Of a stretch of DNA of 64,000 nucleotides, positions 35,737-45,400 are shown in pieces (position 1 is the stretch's first letter; each line of letters starts with the position of its first letter). The notes beneath the pieces were generated by a model. The model did not search any database. It saw only the letters and a program-made list of their open reading frames with translations, and was not told the DNA's origin. The translations under genes were made by a program, and so were the position numbers. The stretch spans positions 27,893-91,892 of the forward strand of contig NZ_VDGI01000019.1 of NCBI RefSeq assembly GCF_006861825.1, written 5' to 3'. Source of the stretch: Psychrobacillus vulpis. GTDB lineage: Bacteria; Bacillota; Bacilli; Bacillales_A; Planococcaceae.

Positions 35737-38499
35737 ATGGTAAAAGAACAAACGAGATACTCTCGTCTTGCAAATATTACAAAGTTAATAAATACGAAGC
35801 TCGAATTACGAGAAGTGTTGGAACAAGTAATTACAGCTATTTCCGAAGAAATCGTTCAATGCGACTCTGTTGGTATTTATTTGCCTCAGGAAGATGGGAA
35901 GTTCAGGGGGTATGTTGGAAAACCGGAAGTCATAAATGGAATGACGATAGATATGCACGTCATCGATACTGAATATGATTTACTCGCAAAAGAAGTGATT
36001 GAGACACAACAAACAATCTACATTCCCAATACAGCAGAGGATAGTCGTCCTGACCCTAGAGCAGTTGCAGGGTTTAAGATTAAATCATTGTTAGCTTCTC
36101 CTATTTCTTACGAGAATGAATTGTTCGGACTTGTTTTTTTATTTGATTATGGGATTCCTATGAATTTAACAGAGGAAGAAATACAGACTGTAGAAGCTTA
36201 TGTGAATATGGCTGGTGTTGCTATTCGGAATGCAACAAATCTAACGAGGAAAGAGAATCTCATAGCAGAAAAGCAATTGTTATTGGATCTTACACGTGAA
36301 TTATCAATGTGTGAGTCGATGCAAGAAGTTCTAGATAGATGTTTTTACTATGTAGGAAAAGTGTTGAAAAACTACAATATTGGGGTGCACTTACTAGACC
36401 CTTTGGCAGAGAAAAGAATAAAACCAGCAAGTTTAAGTAGAGATAGTGATTGGACAGAAGAGGACTGGATGAGGACTCACAATAAAGTTCATATTGATCA
36501 AACGAATGATGCTGTGTTTAAAGAGGTTCTTCGGACAAAAGAACCACTTCTTATTCCAAATGTTTTTATAGATGAAAGACCAAATCACGATGTTTGTCTA
36601 AATTTTGGTATAAAAGGTATGTTTATGCTACCATTAGTGGCGATGGGAGAGGTATTAGGTGCTTTAGCAGTTGTTGAACTCGAGGAAAAAGTCCTATTTT
36701 TTCCGGAGTCGGATATACAGCTAGCACAATCCATTGCAGATGCTGCTGCCTCTACGCTATCAAACTTATTATATATGGAAAAGCAAGAGGTGATTATTGA
36801 AGAGAGAACTTCAGAAATTAGAGTAAAAAATAATGAGCTTGAAAGAGTTGTTTCAGAGCTAGAGAATTTAAGTCGCGAAAAGGAATTAATCTTAAACTCA
36901 GCAGGAGAAGGAATCTTTGGCTTAGATCTCGAAGGGAAAATAACTTTTTGTAATCCAGCTAGCGAATCTATGTTGGGCTATGAAACAGGTGAACTTATAG
37001 GTAAGTCCTGCGATATTATTTTTAATAGAAATAATACACAAAGTCATCCATCACTCCATTCCGTCAGAAATCAAAAATTTTATAAAAAGGACAATTCCAG
37101 TTTCTTTGTGGAATATGTTATCTCCTCCATAAAAGAAGGAGACGTCATTCTTGGCGAAGTGGTTACATTTAAGGACATAACAGAACGGAAACAACTGGAG
37201 GAAGAAATTAAATATCTAGCTTACTTCGATAGTTTAACAGATTTACCTAATAGAGTTTTGTTAAATGACACATTAAATCAAAGATTAGCAGAAGCGCAAG
37301 AGAAAGAGCAAAAAATTGCAGTGCTTTACTTAGATTTAGATCGTTTCAAATTGATCAACGATAGTTTAGGTCATAGTTATGGGGATCTTTTGCTACGGGA
37401 GGTTGCAGATCGATTAAGAACTAGTATTCCAAAAGATGCTATCGTATCTCGGCAAGGTGGAGACGAATTCACAATCATTCTATCAAATTTTAAAAGTAAA
37501 AAAGATGTTTTAAAGGTTGTTGAACGAGTGACTGATTCTTTTTCCAAGCCTTTTAATTTAAAAGGAAATGAAGTGTATATTAAAACGAGTATCGGTATTA
37601 GTCTCTTTCCAGAAGACGGTGACTCTTCTGAAGTTTTAATAAAGAATGCAGATGCAGCAATGTACAAGTCAAAAGAGAAATCAGGTACCTATTACCACTT
37701 CTTTAAAAGTGAAATGAATAATAGAACGCTTGCAAGTATTAAACTAGAAAATGCTTTATATAAAGCGTTAGATCAAAATGAGCTAGATTTATATTATCAA
37801 CCCCAAATTGACAGTAGGACGAATACTATTATTGGAGCAGAGGCTTTACTAAGATGGAATCATCCTACAGAAGGTATGATATCACCTGCTGAATTTATTC
37901 CGATTGCGGAAGAAACGGGGTTAATTGTTCCGATTGGAAGATGGGTACTTTTTACTGCATGTAAACAATTGAAGGAATGGCAGGGGCAGGGACATTCGTC
38001 CATGAGTGTGTCTGTGAATTTATCAGGATGTCAGTTTGAAGAGGACAATTTAGTTTCTATAGTAAAAGAAATTTTAGAGACATTAGATCTCGCACCTGAA
38101 TTTTTACATTTAGAACTTACCGAAAATCAAATTATTAAAAACACTGAGAATACGATCAAAAAAATGAAACAATTAAAAAGTCTAGGAGTAAATATAGCGA
38201 TAGATGATTTCGGTACTGGTTATTCATCATTAGGTTATTTAAAAAACTTTCCGATTGATGCATTAAAAATCGATAAATCGTTTATTCAAGACTTAGTAAA
38301 AGATGATGATAATAATGCTGCAATTACAAATACAATTATTACTTTAGCTCAAAATTTGAATCTAAATGTTATTGCTGAAGGTGTCGAGACAAAAGAGCAA
38401 TTAGACTTTCTACTATCTAAAAACTGTTATATCATGCAAGGATTTTACTTTAGTAAGCCACTAAACGCTGAGGGAATAACAAAAAAATATTTAAGTTAA
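35737..38499 (+). CDS. GAF-GAF-PAS-GGDEF-EAL c-di-GMP synthase/phosphodiesterase
   Basis: 920-residue signalling protein without membrane helices. Two GAF sensor domains (about 15-165 and 180-345), a short coiled coil, a PAS domain (about 385-490), a GGDEF domain with intact RQGGDEF near 571-577, and an EAL domain with EALLRW near 701, NLSGCQF near 768, ELTENQ near 794 and DDFGTGYSS near 823. All catalytic motifs of both output domains are present, so it could both make and break c-di-GMP. The inhibitory RxxD site before GGDEF is absent (PKDA). ATG at 35737 follows GGAGAG. A structured leader with terminator precedes it and a ThDP enzyme gene follows after 24 bases. Confidence 0.93.
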   Translation: MVKEQTRYSRLANITKLINTKLELREVLEQVITAISEEIVQCDSVGIYLPQEDGKFRGYVGKPEVINGMTIDMHVIDTEYDLLAKEVIETQQTIYIPNTAEDSRPDPRAVAGFKIKSLLASPISYENELFGLVFLFDYGIPMNLTEEEIQTVEAYVNMAGVAIRNATNLTRKENLIAEKQLLLDLTRELSMCESMQEVLDRCFYYVGKVLKNYNIGVHLLDPLAEKRIKPASLSRDSDWTEEDWMRTHNKVHIDQTNDAVFKEVLRTKEPLLIPNVFIDERPNHDVCLNFGIKGMFMLPLVAMGEVLGALAVVELEEKVLFFPESDIQLAQSIADAAASTLSNLLYMEKQEVIIEERTSEIRVKNNELERVVSELENLSREKELILNSAGEGIFGLDLEGKITFCNPASESMLGYETGELIGKSCDIIFNRNNTQSHPSLHSVRNQKFYKKDNSSFFVEYVISSIKEGDVILGEVVTFKDITERKQLEEEIKYLAYFDSLTDLPNRVLLNDTLNQRLAEAQEKEQKIAVLYLDLDRFKLINDSLGHSYGDLLLREVADRLRTSIPKDAIVSRQGGDEFTIILSNFKSKKDVLKVVERVTDSFSKPFNLKGNEVYIKTSIGISLFPEDGDSSEVLIKNADAAMYKSKEKSGTYYHFFKSEMNNRTLASIKLENALYKALDQNELDLYYQPQIDSRTNTIIGAEALLRWNHPTEGMISPAEFIPIAEETGLIVPIGRWVLFTACKQLKEWQGQGHSSMSVSVNLSGCQFEEDNLVSIVKEILETLDLAPEFLHLELTENQIIKNTENTIKKMKQLKSLGVNIAIDDFGTGYSSLGYLKNFPIDALKIDKSFIQDLVKDDDNNAAITNTIITLAQNLNLNVIAEGVETKEQLDFLLSKNCYIMQGFYFSKPLNAEGITKKYLS

Positions 38500-38523
38500 T
38501 ATTAAAAATTCGGGGGGATTTTT

Positions 38524-40161
38524 ATGAAAGCTGTACGTTCAGTATTAGAATATTTACAAGGTATTGGAGTAAAGCATATTTTTGGTATTCCAGCAGGTTC
38601 CGTAAATGCATTTTTCAATGAACTTTATGATATGCCTGAAATAACTCCAATAGTCACAAAGCATGAAGGGGCAGCTTCCTATATTGCAGCTTCTTATGCG
38701 AAGTATACGAAACAAATGAGTGTATGTATAGGAAGTAGTGGGCCGGGTGGAACCAATTTAGTAACAGGTGCAGCAAATGCAATGAGAGAGCATTTACCTG
38801 TTTTATTTATAACGGGTGCAGTACCTGTTAATACGATGGGGCTAAATGCTTCTCAAGAATTGGATGCTGACCCGATTTTTAAGTCAGTTACAAAGTATAG
38901 TGTAACTGTGACAGATTCAAAGGATTTACTGAATGAAGTTGTAAAAGCAACTGAAATAGCGATTTCTGGAGTGCCAGGGCCTGTTCATATTGCCATGCCA
39001 ATCGATGTGCAACATGGTGAAGGTGGAAATACTGAAATACCAATATTACATAAGAAACAAGATCTAACTCCTGACCTTGAAACGATACAAAAAGTAGCTA
39101 AAGAACTAACGCAAAGAGAGAGCGGTTATATTTTTGTAGGGCAGGGAATAAGAAATTCTACTGAGCAAATAATAGAATTAGCAGAAATGTTAGATTGGCC
39201 GATTATCACAACACCTCAAGCAAAAGGGCTTATCCGAGATGATCACCCTCTTCTAGCTGGAGTTTTTGGTTTTGCTGGACATGACTATGCATCGACATTA
39301 ATAAATGAAGGTGATGTTCAATCATTATTAATAATCGGTACAAGCCTAGGGGAAACAGCCACAAACAATTATAATGCAAACCTTACAAAAAATCGCTTCA
39401 CTGTACAAATGGACTTTGATTCAACTGTATTCAACCGGAAGTATGAGATTGATATTCCTGTTTTAGGTGAAATAAATGTAAGCTTGTTGTATTTAATAGA
39501 AGAATTAAAAGCTTTAGGATTAACGAGAGAGAGTACAAAGCGACTTGAAAAGAATAATGAGATAAAAAATATCGAGGAATACAATACGAGAAATGTACTC
39601 TTAAAGTTACAGGAATATTTACCTTCTTCGACTAGATACTCCATTGATATAGGGGAGTTTATGGCATACGTTATTCATCATATGAAGGTTTTAGATACTG
39701 ATACGTTTGACATTAATGTACATTTTGGTGCTATGGGAGGCGGTATTGGAGCGGCTATAGGATCGAAACTTGCTGAACCAGAGCGACCTTCCGTAGCTAT
39801 TACAGGTGACGGATGCTTCTTCATGCATGGAATGGAAATATTAACAGCAAAAGAATTTAACATACCTGTTTTATTTGTAATAATGAATAATGCTCGCCTT
39901 GGAATGGTCTATCACGGTCATTCATTACAATACAAACGCAGCCATCCATCTTTTGAGCAGGAACCAACCAATATTGCTGCAATGGCTGCCGCTATGGACA
40001 TACCAAGTTTCAGAATTGATAGCATGGAAGATTTAAATCAAGATGTCATAAATAATTTAACTCAGTTAAATGGACCAGCTATTTTAGAAGTAGCTTTAGT
40101 TGATAACAATGTCCCACCTATGGGCGATCGTGTTAAATTTTTGTCGTCTTTTGGGAAATAA
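38524..40161 (+). CDS. Thiamine-diphosphate enzyme, acetolactate synthase/benzoylformate decarboxylase-like
   Basis: 545-residue ThDP enzyme with the three-domain layout of acetolactate synthase, pyruvate oxidase and benzoylformate decarboxylase. The activating glutamate lies in TKHEGAAS near 42-49; the ThDP/Mg motif runs from GDGCFF near 426 to the asparagine pair in VIMNNARLG near 450. The middle domain lacks a clear FAD site. It could decarboxylate a 2-oxo acid or make acetolactate; no small ALS subunit or ilv genes are near. It begins 24 bases after the GGDEF-EAL gene, with ribosome site GGGGGGA, so both are probably one transcript. The pairing with a c-di-GMP enzyme is unexplained. Confidence 0.85.
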   Translation: MKAVRSVLEYLQGIGVKHIFGIPAGSVNAFFNELYDMPEITPIVTKHEGAASYIAASYAKYTKQMSVCIGSSGPGGTNLVTGAANAMREHLPVLFITGAVPVNTMGLNASQELDADPIFKSVTKYSVTVTDSKDLLNEVVKATEIAISGVPGPVHIAMPIDVQHGEGGNTEIPILHKKQDLTPDLETIQKVAKELTQRESGYIFVGQGIRNSTEQIIELAEMLDWPIITTPQAKGLIRDDHPLLAGVFGFAGHDYASTLINEGDVQSLLIIGTSLGETATNNYNANLTKNRFTVQMDFDSTVFNRKYEIDIPVLGEINVSLLYLIEELKALGLTRESTKRLEKNNEIKNIEEYNTRNVLLKLQEYLPSSTRYSIDIGEFMAYVIHHMKVLDTDTFDINVHFGAMGGGIGAAIGSKLAEPERPSVAITGDGCFFMHGMEILTAKEFNIPVLFVIMNNARLGMVYHGHSLQYKRSHPSFEQEPTNIAAMAAAMDIPSFRIDSMEDLNQDVINNLTQLNGPAILEVALVDNNVPPMGDRVKFLSSFGK

Positions 40162-40213
40162 ACCTATTTAAGAAAGGTTGTCTCTATTTTAGAGACAGCC
40201 TCAAATCGAAGAC

Positions 40214-40266
40214 AAAGGCAGATGGAATGAACTCATAACTCATTCCATCTGCCTTTAAAATTTTTC
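40214..40266 (+). terminator. Terminator of the GGDEF-EAL/ThDP operon
   Basis: AAAGGCAGATGGAATGA / TCATTCCATCTGCCTTT arms (17 bp), then AAAATTTTT. A smaller hairpin AGGTTGTCTCT / AGAGACAGCCT lies just before at 40175-40201. Confidence 0.85.
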
Positions 40267-40317
40267 TTAATTTTGATCAATAAACTCTATCATTAACACG
40301 AGAAGTTGAAATCAATC

Positions 40318-40646
40318 AGAAAATCTTTGAAAAAGGTGACACTCCAGCGGGAATAACGTTAATCGAAGACCCTATAGCGAAGCGGCTGAGGTAACACCTG
40401 CGGAAAGGGAGGACACTGAAAAAGGTCATTCTATTAAATTTTCTATCAAATAGTCGCTAAAAGAATTTAGCGCTTTGGCATTCGCTTTCCGCGGGCGAGC
40501 GACGAGCCTCCTCCTCCGCTACGCTTCGTGCGGGGTCTCGCCTGTCTCGCTTTCCCGCAGGAGTCTCATGCGTCGCGCTAAATTCTCTTAAATGAAATAA
40601 AACAAATAGTTCCTACAATAATATTAATTCGAGTTTTTCAGTTCCC
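40318..40646. repeat. Outer repeat unit filled with inverted cassette B, right end lost
   Basis: Left outer end AGAAAATCTTTGAAA at 40318, core to CGGAAAGG at 40401-40408, then an insert beginning GAGGACACTGAAAAA that carries cassette B in the opposite orientation to the copy at 15475 (AGAATTTAGCGCTTTGG ... GCGCTAAATTCT, 40452-40590) and ends TTTTTCAGTTCCC at 40646. The second CGGAAAGG and the right outer end are missing. Confidence 0.75.
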
Positions 40647-40663
40647 GATGGTATTGTCTAAAA

Positions 40664-41003
40664 TTAAAAAGTAGAGTAGGAACTTCAGAACTATTCCACA
40701 CTTTACTTTTTCATTTCTAGAAAATCGTTGAAAAAGGTGACACTCCTGTGGGAATAGCGTTAGCAGAAGACCCCGCAGCGAAGCGAGGAGTCTGAAGCAA
40801 CGCCCGCGGAAAGGGAGGCCACTGAAAAAGTCACTTTTTTTCAAAAAATAAAAACGAAATCCCATAATTCCTTCACTTTTTAGGGTGTTTATGGGGACGT
40901 CATGCCAATTTTGATACAAATATACTTCTCAAGTGGTGACTTTATTTTCTGAATTTTGGTTTTTCAGTGGCCTCCGGAAAGGGAGCCGTTTCAACGATTT
41001 TCT
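40664..41003. repeat. Outer repeat unit carrying the 160-bp MITE-like insert, copy 1
   Basis: Hairpin AAAGTAGAGT...CTTTACTTTT (40664-40710) then outer unit 40719-41003 (285 bp) with inverted ends AGAAAATCGTTGAAA / TTTCAACGATTTTCT. Insert 40815-40974 (160 bp) has perfect 15-bp inverted ends GAGGCCACTGAAAAA / TTTTTCAGTGGCCTC and is flanked by direct repeats CGGAAAGG (40807-40814 and 40975-40982). The open frames here are products of repeat DNA. Confidence 0.88.
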
Positions 41004-41036
41004 TATTAATTGGACTAAATGAACAACCCCATCTGG

Positions 41037-41172
41037 CAAAGTCGAATGTCAGTGCCTTCAGCAGAGCGAGGAAGCTGCTCGACTCTCGCCCGCGGAAAGC
41101 TTCGGAAAACCTTATCTATCCTATTAAAAATAAAAAGACTATAGATAACTCGCTTTATGAGTTTGTCTACAG
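41037..41172. repeat. Repeat fragment and terminator-like hairpin
   Basis: A degraded GC-rich piece (GCGAGGAAGCTGCTCGACTCTCGCCCGCGG split over 41068-41098) is followed by AGACTATAGATAACTCGC / GAGTTTGTCTACAGTCT (41131-41172), which on the minus strand resembles the terminators at 28363 and 63612. Confidence 0.55.
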
Positions 41173-41189
41173 TCTGATGACTTTTCTAA

Positions 41190-41516
41190 AAAGCTAAAAA
41201 GTAGAGGGGATTTTTTACTCTACTTTTTTCTAGAAAATCGTTGAAAAAGGTGACACTCCTGCGGGAATAGCGTTAGCAGAAGACCCCGAAGCGAAGTGAG
41301 GAGGCTGAAGCAACGCCCGCGGAAAGGGAGGCCACTGAAAAAGTCACTTTTTTTCAAAAAATAAAAACGAAATCCCATAATTCCTTCACTTTTTAGGGTG
41401 TTTATGGGGACGTCATGCCAATTTTGATACAAATATACTTCTCAAGTGGTGACTTTATTTTCTGAATTTTGGTTTTTCAGTGGCCTCCGGAAAGGGAGCC
41501 GTTTCAACGATTTTCT
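41190..41516. repeat. Outer repeat unit carrying the 160-bp MITE-like insert, copy 2
   Basis: Outer unit 41232-41516 (285 bp), insert 41328-41487 (160 bp) flanked by CGGAAAGG at 41320-41327 and 41488-41495. It is nearly identical to copy 1, about 230 bp away, and preceded by a short AAAGTAGAG / CTCTACTTT hairpin. Confidence 0.88.
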
Positions 41517-41573
41517 TGCTTATTGGACAGCGTCTTTTCTTCTATTAATGATGAAGGGGTTAGTTGGAAAAAC

Positions 41574-41615
41574 AGTCGTACTCATCTAATTAGTTGAATG
41601 ACTAAGTACGACTTT
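41574..41615. terminator. Bidirectional terminator at the end of the 239-residue protein gene
   Basis: AGTCGTACT / AGTACGACT arms with inner AATTAGTTG-type pairing; T-runs on both sides (GTTTTTCC on the minus strand). Confidence 0.7.
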
Positions 41616-41620
41616 AGTTT

Positions 41621-42340
41621 TTATAAATCTGAATACGATTTGCGGATGACTTCAATGATTGCTCCAATTGTTTGACCTTTAAATTGGTCTGTAACTGCCA
41701 TTCCGCTTGGATTTGAAAAATAGTAGCCTCGTATTTTCTTATCGTGATTGTACCCAAGATGAGATAACGAATTTTGCAATTCACTAGGTAATCCTTCTAA
41801 TCCAGAATGTTCCATAAAGTATATGGATGGTAGCACCGTTACATCTACGTCTTCAATTCCTGTATGTATAATGAATAAGTCTTTTGCATTTTGAACAACC
41901 CACTGCCCTTTTGAAAATAAAGAAATTCTTTCTTTTTCTAAAGCAGAAATTCCATCTAAATTAATACCGAAGATTTGGTTTAACATTTTACGAATTTCCA
42001 TACCGGTCATTTTATGTTTTGCTAAATCTAAGTAACTATCTATTACTGTTCTGGACGGAGACATTGTAGATTGATCCATGTTATTGGAAGAAGGAGCTTG
42101 TAATGACTTCTTATCTAATACAAGTACTGATTCTAAATTAATTCCGAAAACGGTATCTACGAATTTACAAATTTCTGATGAAGAGATCTGTTCTTCGAAA
42201 GAGTAAATGTATCTATCCATTAATTCTATTTTGGACATCGATTCAATCTGCTTATCTAAATCATTGGTAGATTGGTGATTTTCTAATTCTTTTATTAACG
42301 TCTTTTTTACTTCTTGTTTTATAGAATGTATCTTTAACAT
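41621..42340 (-). CDS. Uncharacterised protein with internal duplication
   Basis: 239-residue soluble protein that I do not recognise. Residues about 45-80 and 100-135 are a diverged internal repeat: each has a short helix, an E-I-x-K/R-x-V/L segment and the phrase FGINLE or FGINLD (near 69 and 125), suggesting two copies of a small helical module. The last 100 residues (WVVQNAKDLFIIHTGIEDVDVTV and onward) look like a separate alpha/beta part. No signal peptide or metal motif. ATG at 42340 follows AAAGGAGA. It lies alone between repeats and brnQ copy 1, with its own terminator. Confidence 0.7.
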   Translation of the reverse strand: MLKIHSIKQEVKKTLIKELENHQSTNDLDKQIESMSKIELMDRYIYSFEEQISSSEICKFVDTVFGINLESVLVLDKKSLQAPSSNNMDQSTMSPSRTVIDSYLDLAKHKMTGMEIRKMLNQIFGINLDGISALEKERISLFSKGQWVVQNAKDLFIIHTGIEDVDVTVLPSIYFMEHSGLEGLPSELQNSLSHLGYNHDKKIRGYYFSNPSGMAVTDQFKGQTIGAIIEVIRKSYSDL

Positions 42341-42408
42341 ACTAAATCTCCTTTAAAAATACTGGTATAAATTTCTTTCTTTTCAATTATATATTAAAAA
42401 ATCTCTTT

Positions 42409-42447
42409 GGGAAAAAGAAAAGGTACCAGGCGAAAAGTCTGGTACCT
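42409..42447 (-). terminator. Terminator of brnQ copy 1
   Basis: On the minus strand AGGTACCAG / CTGGTACCT arms with a nine-base loop, followed by TTTCTTTTTC. Confidence 0.8.
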
Positions 42448-42545
42448 AACGTTAGTCGTTATCATTGTAAAATTATTCTAGCACTGAGTCAGTAGTAGAT
42501 AGCCTTTAGTAGTTTGAAGAAGCGTATGCATCTACAAAGAACTTT

Positions 42546-43871
42546 TTATTTTTCCAAAGATTGTTTAGTTGTAATGAGCGAATTTCTCTTTATGAGATAT
42601 ATTCCATATCCAACGATAGTACCTGTTAATGCTAGTGTAACCCACCCAAACCCTAGCTCTGCAAGCGGAAGGTAACCCATATAAGTATCGACTATTCCAA
42701 AGGTGAATCCAAATGCTTTTAAGCCATCGTATAAAGCAACTACTCCTGTAAGGGACATTGCTCCAACGTACACGTAAGTAGAGCCGGCAAATAACGGGTG
42801 AAAAAAAGATAGCACAACTAATACAATTGTTAAGGAGTATGTAGCTATTAAAAAAGGTACACTCAATGATAAAATCGAATTTAGTCCGAAGTTTGCAAAT
42901 CCGAAACTAATCAACGTAAAAAATAGAGCAATTTTCTTATAGCTAATTTTCGGAAACAAAGAATGAAAATAGTTTCCACAAGCAGAGATTAACCCTACAC
43001 AAGTAGTGAAACAAGCTAGAACAAAGATAAAGCCTAATAGTAAATTACCCCATTGACCAAATAGTAATAAGGATGCAGAAGATAGAAGGACACTGCCATT
43101 TTCAAATGATCCCATTCCAGCCATTTTTACTCCTATATAACCAAGCGAAAAATATACAACAGCGAGTAATACTCCTGCAAGAAGACCTGCTTTCATCATT
43201 TCTCGTCGCATCATTTTTACTTCCGTAACTCCTTTTTGCTTCAAAGTCGTTAAAATAACAATTCCGAACGCAAGCGCGGCTAGTGCATCCATTGTATTGT
43301 AGCCTTCCAAAAATCCTTTTAGGAAAGGAGATTGTACATATTCAGGAGTTGCGGGTTCTATTGCGCCATTTTTTAATTGAATAAAACCGGCCACTACTAA
43401 AACGACCATACTTAGTAATAAAAGAGGAGTAATGATTTTTCCCATGAGATCTACCATTTTGTTTTGGTTTAAGCTAACTAAAAATACAAGCAAGAAAAAC
43501 ACCGCTATAAAACTAACTAATGCAAAAGGAGAATTGGGGATAAAAGGTTTTAACCCCATTTCATAAGCAAGTGTTGCATTACGGGGGATGGCTAGAAACG
43601 GACCTAGTGATAGATAAACAATCATTGTGAAAACAAAACCGAAAATAGGATGAACTCGACTAGCTAGCGTACGAACGCCACCTTCCACAAACGATAATGC
43701 TGTTAATACAAGTAAAGGAAGACCCACTGCAGTAAAGATAAATCCAGTAATAGCAAGTGGGAAGTTTGTTCCAGCATTTGCGCCTAAAGATGGTGGGAAA
43801 ATAAGATTCCCAGCCCCAAAAAACATGGAGAATAACATTAGTCCTAAAAATAAAGTTGTTGACTTACTCAT
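42546..43871 (-). CDS. brnQ: Branched-chain amino-acid transporter BrnQ, copy 1
   Basis: 441-residue LIVCS-family cation:branched-chain amino-acid symporter with about 12 helices. The N-terminus LFLGLMLFSMFFGAGNLIFPP is the family signature; GFLEGYNTMDALAALAFGIVI near 185-205 is also conserved. ATG at 43871 lies nine bases after GGAGTG; the ATG at 43880 is too close. A T-box leader with specifier GUA lies directly upstream, so expression should rise when valyl-tRNA is uncharged. A close paralogue is at 50910-52238 behind a T-box with specifier AUC. The two proteins are nearly identical over long stretches, so the difference may lie mainly in regulation. Confidence 0.93.
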   Translation of the reverse strand: MSKSTTLFLGLMLFSMFFGAGNLIFPPSLGANAGTNFPLAITGFIFTAVGLPLLVLTALSFVEGGVRTLASRVHPIFGFVFTMIVYLSLGPFLAIPRNATLAYEMGLKPFIPNSPFALVSFIAVFFLLVFLVSLNQNKMVDLMGKIITPLLLLSMVVLVVAGFIQLKNGAIEPATPEYVQSPFLKGFLEGYNTMDALAALAFGIVILTTLKQKGVTEVKMMRREMMKAGLLAGVLLAVVYFSLGYIGVKMAGMGSFENGSVLLSSASLLLFGQWGNLLLGFIFVLACFTTCVGLISACGNYFHSLFPKISYKKIALFFTLISFGFANFGLNSILSLSVPFLIATYSLTIVLVVLSFFHPLFAGSTYVYVGAMSLTGVVALYDGLKAFGFTFGIVDTYMGYLPLAELGFGWVTLALTGTIVGYGIYLIKRNSLITTKQSLEK

Positions 43872-43924
43872 TCCATTCACTCCTTCAATTCAAATAATCC
43901 ATATTCAGTGAAAAATAGGCACAA

Positions 43925-44232
43925 AAAAACTCGCCCCTTAAAAGGGACGAGATTACTCGCGATACCACCCTAATTCTGAAAATTTGTCTATCACAAATAT
44001 TCCAGCACTCAGCCAACGTACAATCATACGTGATCCCATGGTAACGGGGGATAAACCGGCAAAATCTACTAAAGGTTCAACTTTGCTTCTCCGAGATTAC
44101 TTCCGAAACAGGCTTAACCATCGACTTTCAGCAAGCGTCGACTCTCTTTAGATTAAGTGACCATCCGTACTTATTCTCTTCAACGAATTTGGATTTGTTT
44201 CACAGCTTACCAAGTGAAAATAAAGTTGTCAA
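43925..44232 (-). promoter_or_regulatory. Valine-type T-box leader (specifier GUA) and promoter of brnQ copy 1
   Basis: Minus-strand leader. Promoter -35 TTGACA (44232-44227) and -10 TAAGCT (44209-44204), spacer 17. The T-box sequence AGGGTGGTATCGCG is followed by the terminator CTCGTCCCTT / AAGGGGCGAG and T7 (43925-43955). Stem I has the AGTA-containing 5' side and GGAA-GTA-ATCTC at the specifier loop 3' side, reading GUA (Val). Comparison with the second leader, which has CGAA-ATC-ATCTC at the same place, fixes the specifier position. Confidence 0.88.
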
Positions 44233-44408
44233 TATAAATAGTGGAGTTAGATTATTCTGTTAATTAACACAAACTTATAGAATGGGATATTTTTCTTAGA
44301 TAAGTGATACTTCTTACACTTTTATTCCTTCGCCATTTTGTTATGTTTTTAAAGTGTTTATATGCTATTTTTGAATTTATTTTTAAGCAAAAATTCGGAC
44401 ATGGAATG

Positions 44409-44428
44409 CATTGTAAGTTCTTACAATG
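44409..44428. promoter_or_regulatory. Palindromic operator candidate upstream of the zinc-type gene set
   Basis: CATTGTAAGTTCTTACAATG: perfect 9-bp arms with a 2-base spacer, 73 bases before the YraQ-like permease start. Size and position suit a Fur-family (Zur-like) operator, but the sequence is not the B. subtilis Zur box. Confidence 0.55.
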
Positions 44429-44500
44429 ATAGCTGTTTGTAAAAAAAATCAAGGTATATTAATCTATCTATATTCAAGTTTTTCAGTAGGAGTCAAGAAA

Positions 44501-45382
44501 ATGAATAGTCAATTATTTTTACAGTTTAATACAATTTTTATTAGTATATTAATTGAATCTTTGCCTTTTATCTTATTAGCGGTAATTGTTTCGGCTTTGA
44601 TTCAAGTATTTGTGACAGATGAAATGCTTACTAAAATTATTCCTAAAAATAGATTCCTTTCTGTTTTATCCGCTAGTGCGCTCGGTGCGATTTTTCCTGC
44701 ATGTGAATGTGGGATTATTCCTATCGCTCGCCGATTAATGGCGAAGGGAGTCCCACTCCATGCAGCTATTGCATTCATGCTTACGGGACCAATTATAAAT
44801 CCAGTTGTTTTATTCTCCACATATGTGGCTTTTGGGAACAGTTGGAAAATGGTGCTCTATCGAGGTGGTCTTTCATTTGTTGTGGCCTTTATAGTAGGAC
44901 TAATTCTTTCTTATCAATTTAAGGAATCCCAGTTGAAGCATACGTTCATACATCAAGTTTCCCCTAAACATATAACAGTGAAAGGAAAAGTGCTTGGAAC
45001 TTTAAAACATATGGTGGATGAGTTTTTCACTGTTGGGAAGTATTTGATATTCGGCGCTATGGTTGCTGCAGCTGTGCAAACATACATGAAAACATCCATA
45101 CTAACATCCATTGGACATGGGGAATACTCTTCTTCACTTGTCATGATGGGCTTAGCGTTTATTATGTCACTGTGTTCATCTGCTGATGCATTTGTAGCTG
45201 CTTCGTTTAGAAGTACATTTTCAACTGGAGCATTAATTGCGTTTCTCGTTTTTGGTGCAAAGTTTGATATAAAAAACACATTAATGATGCTAGGTGTGTT
45301 CAAAACAAAGTTCGTTTTTTTCTTATTCATTTATACAGCAATTCTAGTATTTCTTGGATCTCTGTTAATTACGAACTTATAG
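44501..45382 (+). CDS. YraQ/DUF318-like permease
   Basis: 293-residue membrane protein with about eight helices. Conserved segments include FPACECGIIPIARRL near 66-80, FMLTGPIINPVVLFSTY near 92-108 and the late SSADAFVAASF near 225-235, typical of the DUF318 permease family (YcgR/YraQ). It is coupled with a TIGR03943/YcgQ-type protein and a CobW GTPase, the trio that in B. subtilis belongs to the Zur-controlled zinc response. ATG at 44501 follows TAGGAG by nine bases; an in-frame ATG at 44426 lies inside the palindrome. Two overlapping hydrophobic domains suggest a transport pore, perhaps for a metal or a metal chelate; unproven. Confidence 0.85.
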   Translation: MNSQLFLQFNTIFISILIESLPFILLAVIVSALIQVFVTDEMLTKIIPKNRFLSVLSASALGAIFPACECGIIPIARRLMAKGVPLHAAIAFMLTGPIINPVVLFSTYVAFGNSWKMVLYRGGLSFVVAFIVGLILSYQFKESQLKHTFIHQVSPKHITVKGKVLGTLKHMVDEFFTVGKYLIFGAMVAAAVQTYMKTSILTSIGHGEYSSSLVMMGLAFIMSLCSSADAFVAASFRSTFSTGALIAFLVFGAKFDIKNTLMMLGVFKTKFVFFLFIYTAILVFLGSLLITNL

Positions 45383-45400
45383 AAAAGGAGTAGTTTCATA

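Noticed and set aside
40638..40919. Open frame coding a protein starting MYQNWHDVPINTLKSEG, also at 41220-41432 and 47683-47925
   Set aside because: The three nearly identical frames lie entirely within the composite repeats and only reflect their DNA similarity; no ribosome site, and the frames differ at their ends.
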